Shown here: positions 26,144 through 35,253 of the stretch, in pieces
Layout of the letters: each line of letters starts with the position of its first letter
Position numbering within the stretch: the stretch's first letter is position 1
Assembly (NCBI RefSeq): GCF_000455225.1
Contig: NZ_HF954537.1
Span: 950,352-1,014,351 of the forward strand
Length of the DNA: 64,000 bases
DNA from: Megasphaera massiliensis
Lineage (GTDB): Bacteria > Bacillota > Negativicutes > Veillonellales > Megasphaeraceae
Direction: 5' to 3'
Notes under the pieces: generated by a model
Seen by the model: the letters and a program-made list of their open reading frames with translations, nothing else
Database searches by the model: none
Told to the model about the DNA's origin: nothing
Position numbers and translations under genes: made by a program

Positions 26144-29065
26144 TTAGTCGGGAAGGGAAACGAGGTTCGTAAACAGGTCTTTTTCCTGGCGAATCGTCGC
26201 TTCACTGCCCATGACGCACAGGTTATCATCCTTCATGACCGCTTCGATGAGCGGAGAAAGGGCCTTAATATCGGCTGCCGTCGTCGCCAGGAGCTGATCG
26301 CGGCGAGCCTGGGCGACTTCGTCCGTCGTCCCCGTAAAGTAACGGGTCATGGCTTTTTCACCGCGAAGGGACGGCGTCAAAGGCACATCGATGCGGCTCA
26401 GCGTACCGATGACGTATTTCGTCATTTCCCGGTCCGATACGTCAAAGGTCTTTAAGTAGTCCGCCAAGCCGTCATAGGCTTCGACGCTAGAACGCAGATT
26501 CGGGTCCCGGTAAGAGCAAAATACCATGTCGCCGTTGTCATAGAAACGAGTGAAAGCACCGTAGGCCCCTCCCTGAACGCGAACCTTGGTCCATAAATAG
26601 CCGTACTGGAGAATCGTATCGAGGACCATCAGCGCCCCGGTATAGTCGTAGCCGTGGCCGCGGAAGTTGCCGCCTTTGGCGACATACTGGACCGTGCCGC
26701 TGGTCATGATGCCTTCGTTCTTCGCCGTAAGGCCGAAGTCGCAAAGACCGGTCCGCTTTTCTCCCTGCGGCAGGGCTTCTGTCCAGCGAGCCGCACTGGC
26801 CTTAGCACCATTCCAATCGCTGTCACTGGCCGTCATTTCTAAGGTCAGGGCCGAGCGGCTGAAGATTTTTTTCATGAGGGCTGCCAATTTCCCGCCGATT
26901 TCATCGGCATCGGTCTTGATGCGTTTGGCAATGTCCGTAATGAATTCATAGTACGAGAATTCTCCGGCATCGCAGAACGCTTCGACAGGTGATACGTAGG
27001 ACAGGACGCGGTGCATGACGATCGTATGGCCGCGGCGGAAGGTATCCATATCCCAGCCGGCCTTGATTTCATCGACCAGTTCGATCAAGCGTTCCTGGTT
27101 GGTAAAGACCGTTTCCAAGGAGATTTCCCGTAAGAGGTCGATCAATTTATCGAAATTGAGGGCCAAGCCCTTGGCTTTGATCCGGAATACGGGCGTATAA
27201 TCGCTGTTGTCTAAACGATTGGAATAGGCCGACACGCTGTAGCCGATGCCGCCGGTGTAGAGGTCGATGAGGGACGCCAGTTCGCCGTACGTATGGGACT
27301 TGGTGTCTATATCACCGAGGATGTCGCTCAAAAGGTAGGCGTAGGAAATTTCTTCCCGCGTCAGGCCGTGAAGGTCGAAGTAGGCATTGACGTAGGTAAT
27401 GCCGTTCGTGTTGTCCGGTACATGGCACAAGGTCACGTCGCCGAGCTGTTCCTCATGCATGACCACCGTATCGACTTTCTTTTCAAGATCATCACGTGAT
27501 AAGGTCGGAATCGATTCCAGGGCTTCCGGCGAATCGGGCGTCGCCTGGCGCTGTTTCAACGCTTCCGATTCGGCGACGATGGCATCGATTTCTTCTTTCG
27601 TAAGGGACGCTTTATAGGCTGCCAGTTTTTCGGCTAAGGCTTTATCGTGTTTTTCCGTCAGGCCCGGTTCCGGTACCAGCGATACCAATGCGTAGTAGGC
27701 ATTATCGAGGATGTAACGCTGGATCAAGTCTTCAAAGTAACCAGTGTCAATGCCCTTACGGAGGACGTCGAGAGATTTTTCATAGGACAAGGCTTCTAAA
27801 GGATCGAGATCATAGAGCCAGGTATCCATGCAGCGGATGGCATAGATAAGGCCCTTAGGACGGCCGGCAAAATCGGCTTCACGGAGGGTGAATTCCGTCC
27901 GGTTCAAGGCCCCGGTCAAAAGCGTCTTGTCGAGACCGCCTTTGACCATGCGGCGCAAAACGTCGGTGACGATAGGCATGATTTTATCCTGCTTATCCGG
28001 GTCAGAGCCGTTGACAGAGATGCTCCACAAGGGCTGGAGGATGCCATCCTGGAAGTCCCCGGAAATGTCCTTCCCAAGACCGGCGTCGACGAGAGCCTTC
28101 TTAAGAGGCGCAGCCGGCGACTGGAGAAGGACATAAGTCAGGACTTTAAAAGCCAGGGCCACCGTCGGGTCGAGGGCCTGGTCGATGACGTAGGTCAGGC
28201 TGTGCAGGGTCTTGTGTTCCGTCTTTTCCCCGGAGGCAATGCCATAGGGATAGGACTTTACGGCGCTGCCCGGGAAGGCCTGACGGCCAATGGTCGAATC
28301 GACGTCCTGGAGGCGGAATTTGCTCAAGTATTCCCCATCGATGAAGGCCAGGGTCTGGTCGATGTCCATATCGCCGTAGAGGAAGATATAGCTGTTGGCC
28401 GGATGGTAATACGTGCCGTGGAATTTGACGAAGTCTTCCTGGGTCAGGTTAGGGATGTCGTCAGGATCGCCGCCCGATTCAACGCCATAGGTCGTATCGG
28501 GGAAGAGGTTTTCCATGACGTGCCGTTCGAGCTGAGAGTCCGGAGACGAAAAGACGCCTTTCATTTCATTATAGACGACGCCGCGATAAATGAGGTCGCT
28601 GTCGGCCGAATCGAGGTGGTAATGCCAGCCTTCCTGCATCAAGACCTGTTTGTCCTTCAGCATATTCGGGAAGAAGACCGCATCCAAGTAGACGTCCATC
28701 AAATTCTTGAAGTCGGCCGCATTGCGGCTGGCAACGGGATACATGGTCTTATCGGGGAAGGTCATGGCGTTGAGGAAGGTGTTGAGCGAGCCTTTGACCA
28801 GTTCGACGAAGGGTTCCTTCAAAGGGAATTTCCGGGAGCCGCAAAGAACAGAGTGCTCGCAGATATGGGGCACACCGGTGCTGTCCGACGGCGTCGTACG
28901 GAAGGAGATGGAAAAGACCTTATTGTCGTCGTCATTTTCGATGTAAAGCAGGCGGGCACCGGACTGGTCGTGGTGCAGTTCATAAGCCTGGCTGTGGAGT
29001 TCCGGAACGTACTGCGAACGCTCAACGGTAAAGCCGTGAATCTTCTGTTTTTCTTGTAACTTCAT
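26144..29065 (-). CDS. M16C-family zinc metallopeptidase (presequence-protease-like)
   Basis: 973-aa peptidase related to PreP/Cym1 and falcilysin, which degrades peptides inside a closed two-halved chamber. The inverted zinc motif HxxEH is HICEH (about residues 66-70), with distal Glu in the helix NAMTFPDKTMYP region. The second half (about 500-970) is the inactive lid. No signal peptide, so cytoplasmic. RBS AAGGAG upstream. Co-directional with gluQ. Confidence 0.92.
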   Translation of the reverse strand: MKLQEKQKIHGFTVERSQYVPELHSQAYELHHDQSGARLLYIENDDDNKVFSISFRTTPSDSTGVPHICEHSVLCGSRKFPLKEPFVELVKGSLNTFLNAMTFPDKTMYPVASRNAADFKNLMDVYLDAVFFPNMLKDKQVLMQEGWHYHLDSADSDLIYRGVVYNEMKGVFSSPDSQLERHVMENLFPDTTYGVESGGDPDDIPNLTQEDFVKFHGTYYHPANSYIFLYGDMDIDQTLAFIDGEYLSKFRLQDVDSTIGRQAFPGSAVKSYPYGIASGEKTEHKTLHSLTYVIDQALDPTVALAFKVLTYVLLQSPAAPLKKALVDAGLGKDISGDFQDGILQPLWSISVNGSDPDKQDKIMPIVTDVLRRMVKGGLDKTLLTGALNRTEFTLREADFAGRPKGLIYAIRCMDTWLYDLDPLEALSYEKSLDVLRKGIDTGYFEDLIQRYILDNAYYALVSLVPEPGLTEKHDKALAEKLAAYKASLTKEEIDAIVAESEALKQRQATPDSPEALESIPTLSRDDLEKKVDTVVMHEEQLGDVTLCHVPDNTNGITYVNAYFDLHGLTREEISYAYLLSDILGDIDTKSHTYGELASLIDLYTGGIGYSVSAYSNRLDNSDYTPVFRIKAKGLALNFDKLIDLLREISLETVFTNQERLIELVDEIKAGWDMDTFRRGHTIVMHRVLSYVSPVEAFCDAGEFSYYEFITDIAKRIKTDADEIGGKLAALMKKIFSRSALTLEMTASDSDWNGAKASAARWTEALPQGEKRTGLCDFGLTAKNEGIMTSGTVQYVAKGGNFRGHGYDYTGALMVLDTILQYGYLWTKVRVQGGAYGAFTRFYDNGDMVFCSYRDPNLRSSVEAYDGLADYLKTFDVSDREMTKYVIGTLSRIDVPLTPSLRGEKAMTRYFTGTTDEVAQARRDQLLATTAADIKALSPLIEAVMKDDNLCVMGSEATIRQEKDLFTNLVSLPD

Positions 29066-29099
29066 AAAAAAACGCTCCTTATCATCATATATTTTACAT

Positions 29100-29105
29100 A
29101 TTATA
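29100..29105 (-). promoter_or_regulatory. Likely -10 box of the M16C peptidase gene
   Basis: Perfect TATAAT on the minus strand, 35 bases before the ATG. No good -35 is seen at 16-18 bases. Confidence 0.4.
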
Positions 29106-29167
29106 GCTTACATAAATCAGTATATGTTTATAGGTTGCGGCGTCTTAAAGCAATCACCGCGAATGAG

Positions 29168-29815
29168 TCAATCGGAAAGCAGCAGGGCGCCGAGATCCTC
29201 TACGGTTTCGGCGATGTAGTCCGGGCCGTATTCCTTTCGTTCGGCCGGATTACCGTAGCCATAAACGGCGTAAATGACGGGAAGTCCCAATTCATGGGCG
29301 CCGATGATGTCGAATTTACGGTCGCCGACCATGACGGCTTCCCCTTTTTCAAAGGAACCGATGCCCTTCAAAATCCGTTTCATGACGTCAGCCTTCGTAT
29401 CGGTACCGCCAACAGCAGGCCCGGCAATGGCTTCTAAGTACGGCGCCAGTCCGAATTTTTCACAGATGGCTTCGGCGTGGACCTGGGGCTTCGACGTCGC
29501 CACAAAAGAACGAATGCCCTTTTCCCTTAGTTTCTTTAATAAAGGAACGATGCCTTCAAATGCGCGGTTTTCAAACTTGCCAATCGTGCTGTATCGTTCC
29601 TGAAAAAAGGAATAGGCCTGACGGGCCTTTTCCGGCTCAAAACCGTAGTAGTCTTCAAAGGTATCTAAGAGCGGCGGACCAACGATGACGTGCGGGTCGA
29701 GGCGGCCTTCGGACGAAATGCCCATCTTTTCTAAGGCATAGGCCACGGAATTAAGGATGCCCTCTTTGGAATCGGTCAAGGTTCCATCGAGATCGAATAA
29801 GACGTATTTATACAT
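29168..29815 (-). CDS. HAD-family phosphatase (phosphoglycolate phosphatase-like)
   Basis: 215-aa HAD hydrolase with a helical cap. Nucleophile motif LFDLDGTLTDSKEG (about residues 6-19), motif II SFVATSKPQ and motif IV VMVGDRKFDIIGA are all present. It resembles Gph/PpaX enzymes, but the substrate cannot be set; nucleotide or pyrophosphate activity is also possible. AGGAG precedes the ATG. Confidence 0.9.
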   Translation of the reverse strand: MYKYVLFDLDGTLTDSKEGILNSVAYALEKMGISSEGRLDPHVIVGPPLLDTFEDYYGFEPEKARQAYSFFQERYSTIGKFENRAFEGIVPLLKKLREKGIRSFVATSKPQVHAEAICEKFGLAPYLEAIAGPAVGGTDTKADVMKRILKGIGSFEKGEAVMVGDRKFDIIGAHELGLPVIYAVYGYGNPAERKEYGPDYIAETVEDLGALLLSD

Positions 29816-29857
29816 TAGCTATACTCCTGAAATCTATACTTATTGTGTACGCTATCT

Positions 29858-29886
29858 ATTTTAGCGTGCTTTACTAATATTTGCAA
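29858..29886 (-). promoter_or_regulatory. Promoter of the HAD phosphatase gene
   Basis: Minus strand: -35 TTGCAA (29881-29886), 17-bp spacer, -10 TAAAAT (29858-29863), 42 bases before the ATG. The rest of 29887-30050 in this divergent region shows no gene. Confidence 0.55.
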
Positions 29887-30051
29887 ACCTGAACCGCCTA
29901 CAACTAACACCGCATTTTTCCCATTTCACGGTGATGCCTCTTTAAAGCAGCAGAGATGTACGTTTCCACCGTTTCATATCCTGGCCGAAGTCGCCATATT
30001 CCTTATTTCTCTTGGTAAATCATTTCGTATTACGTTCTTTTTAGTACAATA

Positions 30052-30081
30052 TTGACCATTTTCGTACACTTATGCTATAAT
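30052..30081 (+). promoter_or_regulatory. Promoter of the aldehyde dehydrogenase gene
   Basis: -35 TTGACC (30052-30057), 18-bp spacer, perfect -10 TATAAT (30076-30081). The leader is about 60 nt with AAGGGAG before the ATG. Confidence 0.7.
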
Positions 30082-30150
30082 GCATTTAGCAATAACAAAG
30101 AACAATTTTTATTTAAATTAAGAAATTATACGAAAAGGGAGTGTTAATTC

Positions 30151-31629
30151 ATGGAAAATGCTATTCGCTCATCTTACGACCTCTATATTAACGGCAAATG
30201 GGTTCCCGCCAGCGACGGCGCAACCTTCAAAGCCTTCAATCCTTCTAACGGTGAACAATTATCGGTCTGCGCCGAAGCTACGAAAGAAGACGTCGACGCT
30301 GCCGTCCGCGCCGCCGAAGCTGCTTTCCCGGCTTGGAAAAAAGTATCGCCCATCGACCGTCAGAATATCCTCTTGAAAATCGCTGATGTTATCGACCAGA
30401 ACGCCGATAAATTAGCTCTCATCGAATCCCTCGACAACGGCAAACCGATTCGTGAAACGAGAAACATCGACATTCCTTACAGTGCCGACCACTTCCGTTA
30501 CTTCGCCGCCGTCCTCCGCGACGAAGAAGGCCGCGTTTCGAGCCTCGATGAAAACATGATGAGTATCGTCATCCATGAACCGATCGGTGTCGTCGGCCAG
30601 GTCATCCCTTGGAACTTCCCCTTCCTCATGGGTGCTTGGAAACTGGCTCCGGCCTTAGCTGCGGGCTGCACGATCGTCCTCAAACCGTCGAGCTCGACAT
30701 CTCTCAGCCTCCTCGAATTGATGCACCTCTTAGAAGGCGTCCTGCCTGCCGGTGTCGTCAACATCATTACCGGCAAGGGCTCCCGCTCCGGCCAGTACCT
30801 CCTCGACCATCCGGACATCCAGAAATTGGCTTTCACAGGCTCGACAGAAATCGGCCGCGACGTCTACAAGGCCGCTCAGGAAAAACTGATTCCGGCTACC
30901 CTTGAACTGGGCGGCAAATCGGCCAACATCTTCTTTGAAGACTGCAAATGGGACATGGCTATGGAAGGCGCCGAATTCGGTATCCTCTTCAACCAGGGCC
31001 AGGTCTGCAGCGCCGGTTCCCGTATCTTCGTACAGCGCAGCATTTACGACAAATTCGTAAATGAACTGGCTGAACGCTTCAACCGCGTCAAAGTCGGTCT
31101 GCCTTGGCTGAAAGAAACGCAGATGGGCGCTCAAGTCGACGAACGTCAGCTCGAAAAGATTTTGAGCTACATCGAAATCGGCAAAAAAGAAGGAGCTCGC
31201 TTGGTATGCGGCGGTGAAAAGATCACCACTGACGGCCTCGAAAAGGGCAACTTCATCCGTCCGACCATCTTCGCTGACGCCAAGAACGACACGCGCATCG
31301 CCCAGGAAGAAATCTTCGGGCCCGTCGTCGTCATCATCCCCTTCGATACGGAAGAAGAAGTCATCGATATGGCTAATGACAGCATCTACGGTCTCGGCGG
31401 CGCCGTATGGACCCGCGACATCAACCGTGCTCTGCGCGTAGCCAAAGGCGTACAGACGGGCCGTATGTGGGTCAACACCTACAATGCCCTGCCGGCCGGC
31501 GCTCCTTTCGGCGGCTACAAACTCTCCGGTATCGGCCGTGAAACGGATAGATCGACGATGTACCACTACATGCAGACCAAGAACATCCTCATCAACTTCT
31601 CGGAAAAACCGAACGGCTATTACGAATAA
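30151..31629 (+). CDS. NAD(P)-dependent aldehyde dehydrogenase
   Basis: 492-aa ALDH-superfamily enzyme oxidising an aldehyde to the acid. PWNFPFLMGAWK (oxyanion Asn), FTGSTEIGR (cofactor), ELGGKSANI (general base Glu) and GQVCSAGSR with the catalytic Cys near residue 285 are all present. The C-terminus PFGGYKLSGIGRE is typical of class 1/2-type ALDHs acting on acetaldehyde or betaine-type aldehydes. Exact substrate unknown. Monocistronic with its own promoter; codon use matches strongly expressed genes here (many GGC, GAC, ATC). Confidence 0.93.
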   Translation: MENAIRSSYDLYINGKWVPASDGATFKAFNPSNGEQLSVCAEATKEDVDAAVRAAEAAFPAWKKVSPIDRQNILLKIADVIDQNADKLALIESLDNGKPIRETRNIDIPYSADHFRYFAAVLRDEEGRVSSLDENMMSIVIHEPIGVVGQVIPWNFPFLMGAWKLAPALAAGCTIVLKPSSSTSLSLLELMHLLEGVLPAGVVNIITGKGSRSGQYLLDHPDIQKLAFTGSTEIGRDVYKAAQEKLIPATLELGGKSANIFFEDCKWDMAMEGAEFGILFNQGQVCSAGSRIFVQRSIYDKFVNELAERFNRVKVGLPWLKETQMGAQVDERQLEKILSYIEIGKKEGARLVCGGEKITTDGLEKGNFIRPTIFADAKNDTRIAQEEIFGPVVVIIPFDTEEEVIDMANDSIYGLGGAVWTRDINRALRVAKGVQTGRMWVNTYNALPAGAPFGGYKLSGIGRETDRSTMYHYMQTKNILINFSEKPNGYYE

Positions 31630-31658
31630 TACTCCGCCCGCTCATTTCCTATCATAAA

Positions 31659-31687
31659 TTGACAAAAACCTCCTTTCTTCATATAAT
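31659..31687 (+). promoter_or_regulatory. Consensus promoter inside an inverted repeat
   Basis: Perfect -35 TTGACA (31659-31664), 17-bp spacer, perfect -10 TATAAT (31682-31687). The spacer is one arm of an 18-bp inverted repeat whose other arm holds the ribosome binding site of the following gene. Confidence 0.85.
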
Positions 31688-31714
31688 ACAGTATTGTGAA
31701 GAAAGGAGGTTTTT
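31664..31714 (+). repeat. 18-bp perfect inverted repeat spanning promoter and ribosome binding site
   Basis: Arm 1 (31664-31681) is AAAAACCTCCTTTCTTCA and arm 2 (31697-31714) is its exact complement TGAAGAAAGGAGGTTTTT. The 15-nt centre contains the -10 box and a smaller AATAC-A-GTATT dyad. Arm 2 includes the AAGGAGG ribosome site. A transcript starting at the local promoter lacks arm 1; one reading through from the ALDH gene would contain both arms. Confidence 0.9.
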
Positions 31715-31716
31715 CC

Positions 31717-32352
31717 ATGAAAAAGATGCTGTCCAAAAAAGAAAAGGCCCGCCGACAAAGCATCCGCCTGTCGCCGGCCATCAAAAAAACGATCCGGACG
31801 CTCGACCCGGCCCGCATCCTGACCCTCGACTTAGAGACGACAGGACTTACGGCAGACGCCGAAATCATTCAGCTTTCCATCATGAACGGTTTCGGTCAGG
31901 TTCTCTTGAACCGCTATTTCAGACCCATCCATACGGAGCGATGGGACGAAGCGATGGAAGTCAATCACATCACGCCGGAACAAGTAGCCCACGAAGATCC
32001 TTTCATCCTCTGGGCCGATGAAGTCAGCCGTCTTTTCATGGACGCAGACCTCATCGTCGGCTACGGTACCTTTAACGATATCGAGCGCCTGTATGAATCG
32101 GGCGTCGTCCTGCCCGACCGCGATATCTACCTCGATCTGGCCGAAGCCTTCTCCCTCATCCATTATAAGGAAACGAAGACCATTACCTATACCAAGCTTC
32201 GAAACTGTGCCGCCTATTACGGCTATGACAGCCGCCGCAGTTGGCACGATAGCCTGACCGATACGGACGCCACGCTGTTTTGTTTCCACCATATGCTGGA
32301 AGATGACCGGGCCATCTTTAAAAAACGCCGTTACCCGCAGCTCTGCGGATAA
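31717..32352 (+). CDS. DEDD-family 3'-5' exonuclease (DnaQ-like)
   Basis: 211 aa. Exo I motif LTLDLETTGLTADAEIIQLS (Asp-x-Glu, about residues 32-51), Exo II IVGYGTFNDIERL (Asp) and Exo III SWHDSLTDTDAT (His-x4-Asp) make a DEDDh exonuclease. A basic N-terminal tail (KKMLSKKEKARRQ) precedes it. It may act in repair or RNA turnover; not the polymerase III epsilon subunit by context. The start is set by AAGGAGG at 31704. Earlier GTG at 31696 is rejected. Confidence 0.88.
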   Translation: MKKMLSKKEKARRQSIRLSPAIKKTIRTLDPARILTLDLETTGLTADAEIIQLSIMNGFGQVLLNRYFRPIHTERWDEAMEVNHITPEQVAHEDPFILWADEVSRLFMDADLIVGYGTFNDIERLYESGVVLPDRDIYLDLAEAFSLIHYKETKTITYTKLRNCAAYYGYDSRRSWHDSLTDTDATLFCFHHMLEDDRAIFKKRRYPQLCG

Positions 32353-32362
32353 CGGCGTTTTG
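32324..32362 (+). terminator. Terminator shared by the exonuclease gene and queE
   Basis: AACGCCGTTA/TAACGGCGTT hairpin with inner CCGCAG/CTGCGG, flanked by A and T runs. The exonuclease stop codon lies in it; queE ends 12 bases beyond on the other strand, so it likely serves both. Confidence 0.85.
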
Positions 32363-32373
32363 TCGTTTTGCAA

Positions 32374-33006
32374 TTATACTCCTCGCAATTGAGGATCCCA
32401 AATGATCTTGTGGAGCTGAATCTGAAGGTGCCAGTCGGTCAGCTCGTGTTCCTTCATAAAGTCGACGATCTGCGCCGGCTCAATCTCTCCGAAGACGGCA
32501 CCGACGTAGACGGCACACTTCGGCTGATAGCGTTCATAGACGGCCAGGGCCTGGTTGAGGTCGGCTTCATCGCCGACGACGAACTTCAGGACGTCCTGAG
32601 GACGGAGCTTTTCAAAATTCTCTTCCAGCATCCGGCCGGCCATGTCCGACGAGAGGCTCTTATAGTCGACGGTAAACCAGACATGGTCGTATTTGAAGTA
32701 AGGCTCGATGTCGACGCTGCCATTCGTTTCGATATTGACGCTGTGCCCTTTTAGGGCCGCCAACAGAGCATGGACGTCCTGACAGAGCGGTTCCCCACCG
32801 GTCAGGGTGACGTTGGGGTACGAGACCTGCCTTACAATGTCGTCGACGTCCATTTCCTTCCCTTCCGAAAAGGCATAGGTCGTATCGCAGTAAGAACAAC
32901 GCAGGTTACAGCCACAGAGGCGGATGAAGGTGGCCAGCTGACCGGCCTTCTTCCCTTCCCCGTCGATGCTGTCGAAAATCTCATTGACGCAGAGACTATA
33001 CTTCAT
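32374..33006 (-). CDS. queE: 7-carboxy-7-deazaguanine synthase
   Basis: 210-aa radical SAM enzyme converting 6-carboxytetrahydropterin to 7-carboxy-7-deazaguanine in preQ0 synthesis. N-terminal VNEIFDSIDGEGKKAGQL, the cluster-binding CGCNLRCSYCDT (about residues 30-41) and TLTGGEPL are present. The ATG at 33006 overlaps the end of queD by 11 bases; longer frames into queD are rejected. Confidence 0.95.
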   Translation of the reverse strand: MKYSLCVNEIFDSIDGEGKKAGQLATFIRLCGCNLRCSYCDTTYAFSEGKEMDVDDIVRQVSYPNVTLTGGEPLCQDVHALLAALKGHSVNIETNGSVDIEPYFKYDHVWFTVDYKSLSSDMAGRMLEENFEKLRPQDVLKFVVGDEADLNQALAVYERYQPKCAVYVGAVFGEIEPAQIVDFMKEHELTDWHLQIQLHKIIWDPQLRGV

Positions 33007-33325
33007 AGACAGCCACGTTCCCTTCGCTTTCCTGGACCTCGGCCCGGACGCAATGCGGTACAGTGTCACAAATCCACTTGGCAATGTTTTCTGCCGTCGG
33101 ATTGAAATCAAAGACGTCGTTTAAATTCTGATGATCCATCTTGTGGTGGACCAGTTCTTTAATCTTTTTGAAGTCGACGACCATGCCGTTGTGATCGAGT
33201 TCTTCGGCCTGACAGGTCACGTGGATGATCCAGTTGTGGCCATGGAGATTTTCACATTTACTGGCGTAGTCGAGGACTAAATGGTGAGATGCGGAGACTT
33301 CCAGCCGCTTGGTTACAGTATACAA
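32996..33325 (-). CDS. queD: 6-carboxytetrahydropterin synthase
   Basis: 109-aa enzyme turning dihydroneopterin triphosphate (FolE product) into 6-carboxytetrahydropterin. Zn-ligand histidines lie in SASHHL and NLHGHNW; the catalytic Cys is in KCENLHGHNW. I choose the TTG at 33325 (M)YTVTKRLEVSASH because AAGGGAGG is at 7 bases and family members begin this way; a longer frame at 33352 would include the ribosome site itself. Coupled to queE. queC is not in the window. Confidence 0.93.
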   Translation of the reverse strand: MYTVTKRLEVSASHHLVLDYASKCENLHGHNWIIHVTCQAEELDHNGMVVDFKKIKELVHHKMDHQNLNDVFDFNPTAENIAKWICDTVPHCVRAEVQESEGNVAVYEV

Positions 33326-33357
33326 ACAATTTCCTCCCTTATCGTGCATCAAAAGGC

Positions 33358-34182
33358 TTATAAGCCCAGCTTGTAGATGCGGTTGGCGTTATTAAAGAAT
33401 ACGTCATCCCAGTAAGCTTCAGGGATGAAACCTTTTACAAATGAAATGTAGTCGTTAACATTGGCCAGGGGCCAGTCCGTCCCGTACATGACCCGGTCAT
33501 AGGCGCCGAGATACTTGAGCCAGTCCCGGAGCATGGAGATATAACCCCGCTTACTGCGCAGGAAGGCCATCATATCGGGCACCTTGCCCTCGAGGAGTCC
33601 CGACAGATCGACGGCGACGTTGTGGTTCTTTTCCAAGACGGCAATGGCATCCTGCAAAAAGGGATTGCCGAAGTGGCACATGACCAACTGGACGTTGGGA
33701 TGGCGCACGGCCGCTTCGTCGAGGGTCAGGGGATGGCTGTATTTCAACAGGGCATTGGCCGTCGCCGTCAGCCCCGTATGGATGGCGACGGGCTTATCAT
33801 ACTTTTCGGCCAACTCATAAATCGGATCATACCATTCGTCGTAAACGTAGATATGGCTGTAGCCCGGATAGAGCTTGATACCGCAGCACTGACTTTTCTT
33901 TAAATTTTCTTCAACATTGGCAGCAATGCTGTCCATGTCATCTTTTCCGGTCAGGCTGTCGATGCCGATGCAGTAGCTCATGTAATCGGGATAGTTATGT
34001 TTTTTAGCATCCAAGGTCTTATTGCTCATGACGACGCCGTGGACGACGTTATTTTCGATAAAAGCTTGGTGCAGTGATTCTTCCGTATTGGTATAGCCGG
34101 CAGCCAAGGCAACCTGGTCGAAGCCGGGGAAATCGCAAAAATGGAAATGACTGTCAATCACTCGTAATTCTTTTACTTTCAT
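33358..34182 (-). CDS. Amidohydrolase-related (TIM-barrel) hydrolase
   Basis: 274-aa metal-dependent hydrolase of the amidohydrolase_2 (ACMSD-like) family. IDSHFHFCD (HxH metal motif, about residues 9-17), AIHTGLT, MCHFGNP and YGTDWPLAN (catalytic Asp) fit the fold. The substrate is unknown; the family includes decarboxylases and hydrolases of aromatic acids. Sits between deoD and queD on the same strand, 11 bases after deoD, so probably one operon. Confidence 0.82.
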   Translation of the reverse strand: MKVKELRVIDSHFHFCDFPGFDQVALAAGYTNTEESLHQAFIENNVVHGVVMSNKTLDAKKHNYPDYMSYCIGIDSLTGKDDMDSIAANVEENLKKSQCCGIKLYPGYSHIYVYDEWYDPIYELAEKYDKPVAIHTGLTATANALLKYSHPLTLDEAAVRHPNVQLVMCHFGNPFLQDAIAVLEKNHNVAVDLSGLLEGKVPDMMAFLRSKRGYISMLRDWLKYLGAYDRVMYGTDWPLANVNDYISFVKGFIPEAYWDDVFFNNANRIYKLGL

Positions 34183-34193
34183 TTATAGGTCCC

Positions 34194-34901
34194 TCATTCC
34201 AAAATCGCCGTTTCTAATGCAATCTGGATCATATCATCAAAAGACGTCTGCCGTTCTTCCGGCGTGCAGGCGTCTCCGGTCAATAAGTGGTCGCTGACGG
34301 TGAACAACCCCAGTGCCTTGGCGCCAAACTTGGCCGCTGCCGTATAGAGACCGGCCGTTTCCATTTCGACGGCCATGATGCCGTACTGGGTCAGTTTTTC
34401 GTTATCGATTTCTTCATCGTAAAAACGGTCGACAGAGACGACGTTGCCGACCCGGGCCGGGACACCAAGAGCCGCTGCCTGACCATAAGCCTGGCACAAA
34501 AGGGTAAAGTCGGCTAAAGGCGCATAGTTAATCGAGCCGCCGAAAATATTGCGAATGATCGACGAATCGGTCGTCGCCCCTTGGGCCATGATGACGTCGC
34601 GAAGTTTGATATCACGGCGCATAGCACCGCAGGTACCGACGCGGATCAGCTTTTTCACACCGTAGTCCCGCATCAATTCCGTAGCATAAATGGAAATAGA
34701 AGGAATCCCCATGCCTGTCCCTTGGACCGACAGGCGGACGCCCTTATAGGTTCCGGTATAGCCGAGGATATTGCGGATTCGGGTATAGCAGAAGGTGTCC
34801 TCTAAAAAATTTTCAGCAATATATTTCGCACGCAACGGATCGCCGGGAAGCAAGATGCGATCGGCGATTTCACCGTCGCGAGCGGCAATATGAAGACTCA
34901 T
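34194..34901 (-). CDS. deoD: Purine-nucleoside phosphorylase (DeoD type)
   Basis: 235-aa hexameric phosphorylase releasing purine bases from (deoxy)nucleosides. [34 protein letters not shown] (phosphate/ribose site) and the Glu-rich [17 protein letters not shown] are present, as is SDHLLTGD with the catalytic Asp. Full length. First gene of deoD-amidohydrolase-queD-queE by spacing. Confidence 0.96.
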   Translation of the reverse strand: MSLHIAARDGEIADRILLPGDPLRAKYIAENFLEDTFCYTRIRNILGYTGTYKGVRLSVQGTGMGIPSISIYATELMRDYGVKKLIRVGTCGAMRRDIKLRDVIMAQGATTDSSIIRNIFGGSINYAPLADFTLLCQAYGQAAALGVPARVGNVVSVDRFYDEEIDNEKLTQYGIMAVEMETAGLYTAAAKFGAKALGLFTVSDHLLTGDACTPEERQTSFDDMIQIALETAILE

Positions 34902-35092
34902 GTACAGTTCCCCCTTTACACATCATCTATTGAATTCCTTTCATAACATGCCTGAAAGGGCGGTTATGGAGTGAAAAACATGGAAGTCCATGCTTGATTT
35001 TATCAATCTTCAATTCTATATGATACCACATTACTCTAGTTTTAGTCACACCATTTTCGCTATTTTTCATATTTTTTTCAGACAAAGCCTAT

Positions 35093-35121
35093 TTGACAAG
35101 ACCTAGGGAATTTCATATAAT
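35093..35121 (+). promoter_or_regulatory. Consensus promoter upstream of the GalT-like gene
   Basis: Perfect -35 TTGACA (35093-35098), 17-bp spacer, perfect -10 TATAAT (35116-35121). Predicted start near 35128, directly before a long hairpin. The preceding stretch 34902-35090 is AT-rich with a short CATGGACTTCCATG dyad and no gene. Confidence 0.8.
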
Positions 35122-35130
35122 AAAGTAATT

Positions 35131-35185
35131 AAGGATGCCCCATTTTGACTGCCCTTATTGCGGTGCTTGGCGGGCATCCTTTTGT
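35131..35185 (+). promoter_or_regulatory. Leader hairpin, possible attenuator or short RNA
   Basis: AAGGATGCCC (35131-35140) pairs with GGGCATCCTT (35172-35181), followed by TTTGTC. It begins a few bases after the predicted start of transcription and ends about 70 bases before the next gene. The T-tail is short, so termination would be partial. No known riboswitch motif recognised in the 31-nt loop. Confidence 0.5.
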
Positions 35186-35253
35186 CGTATTGCAGTTTGA
35201 AATTGCCTCTCGCTATGCTACAATGTATAAGAAGCATTAAAAGGAGCGGTCGT

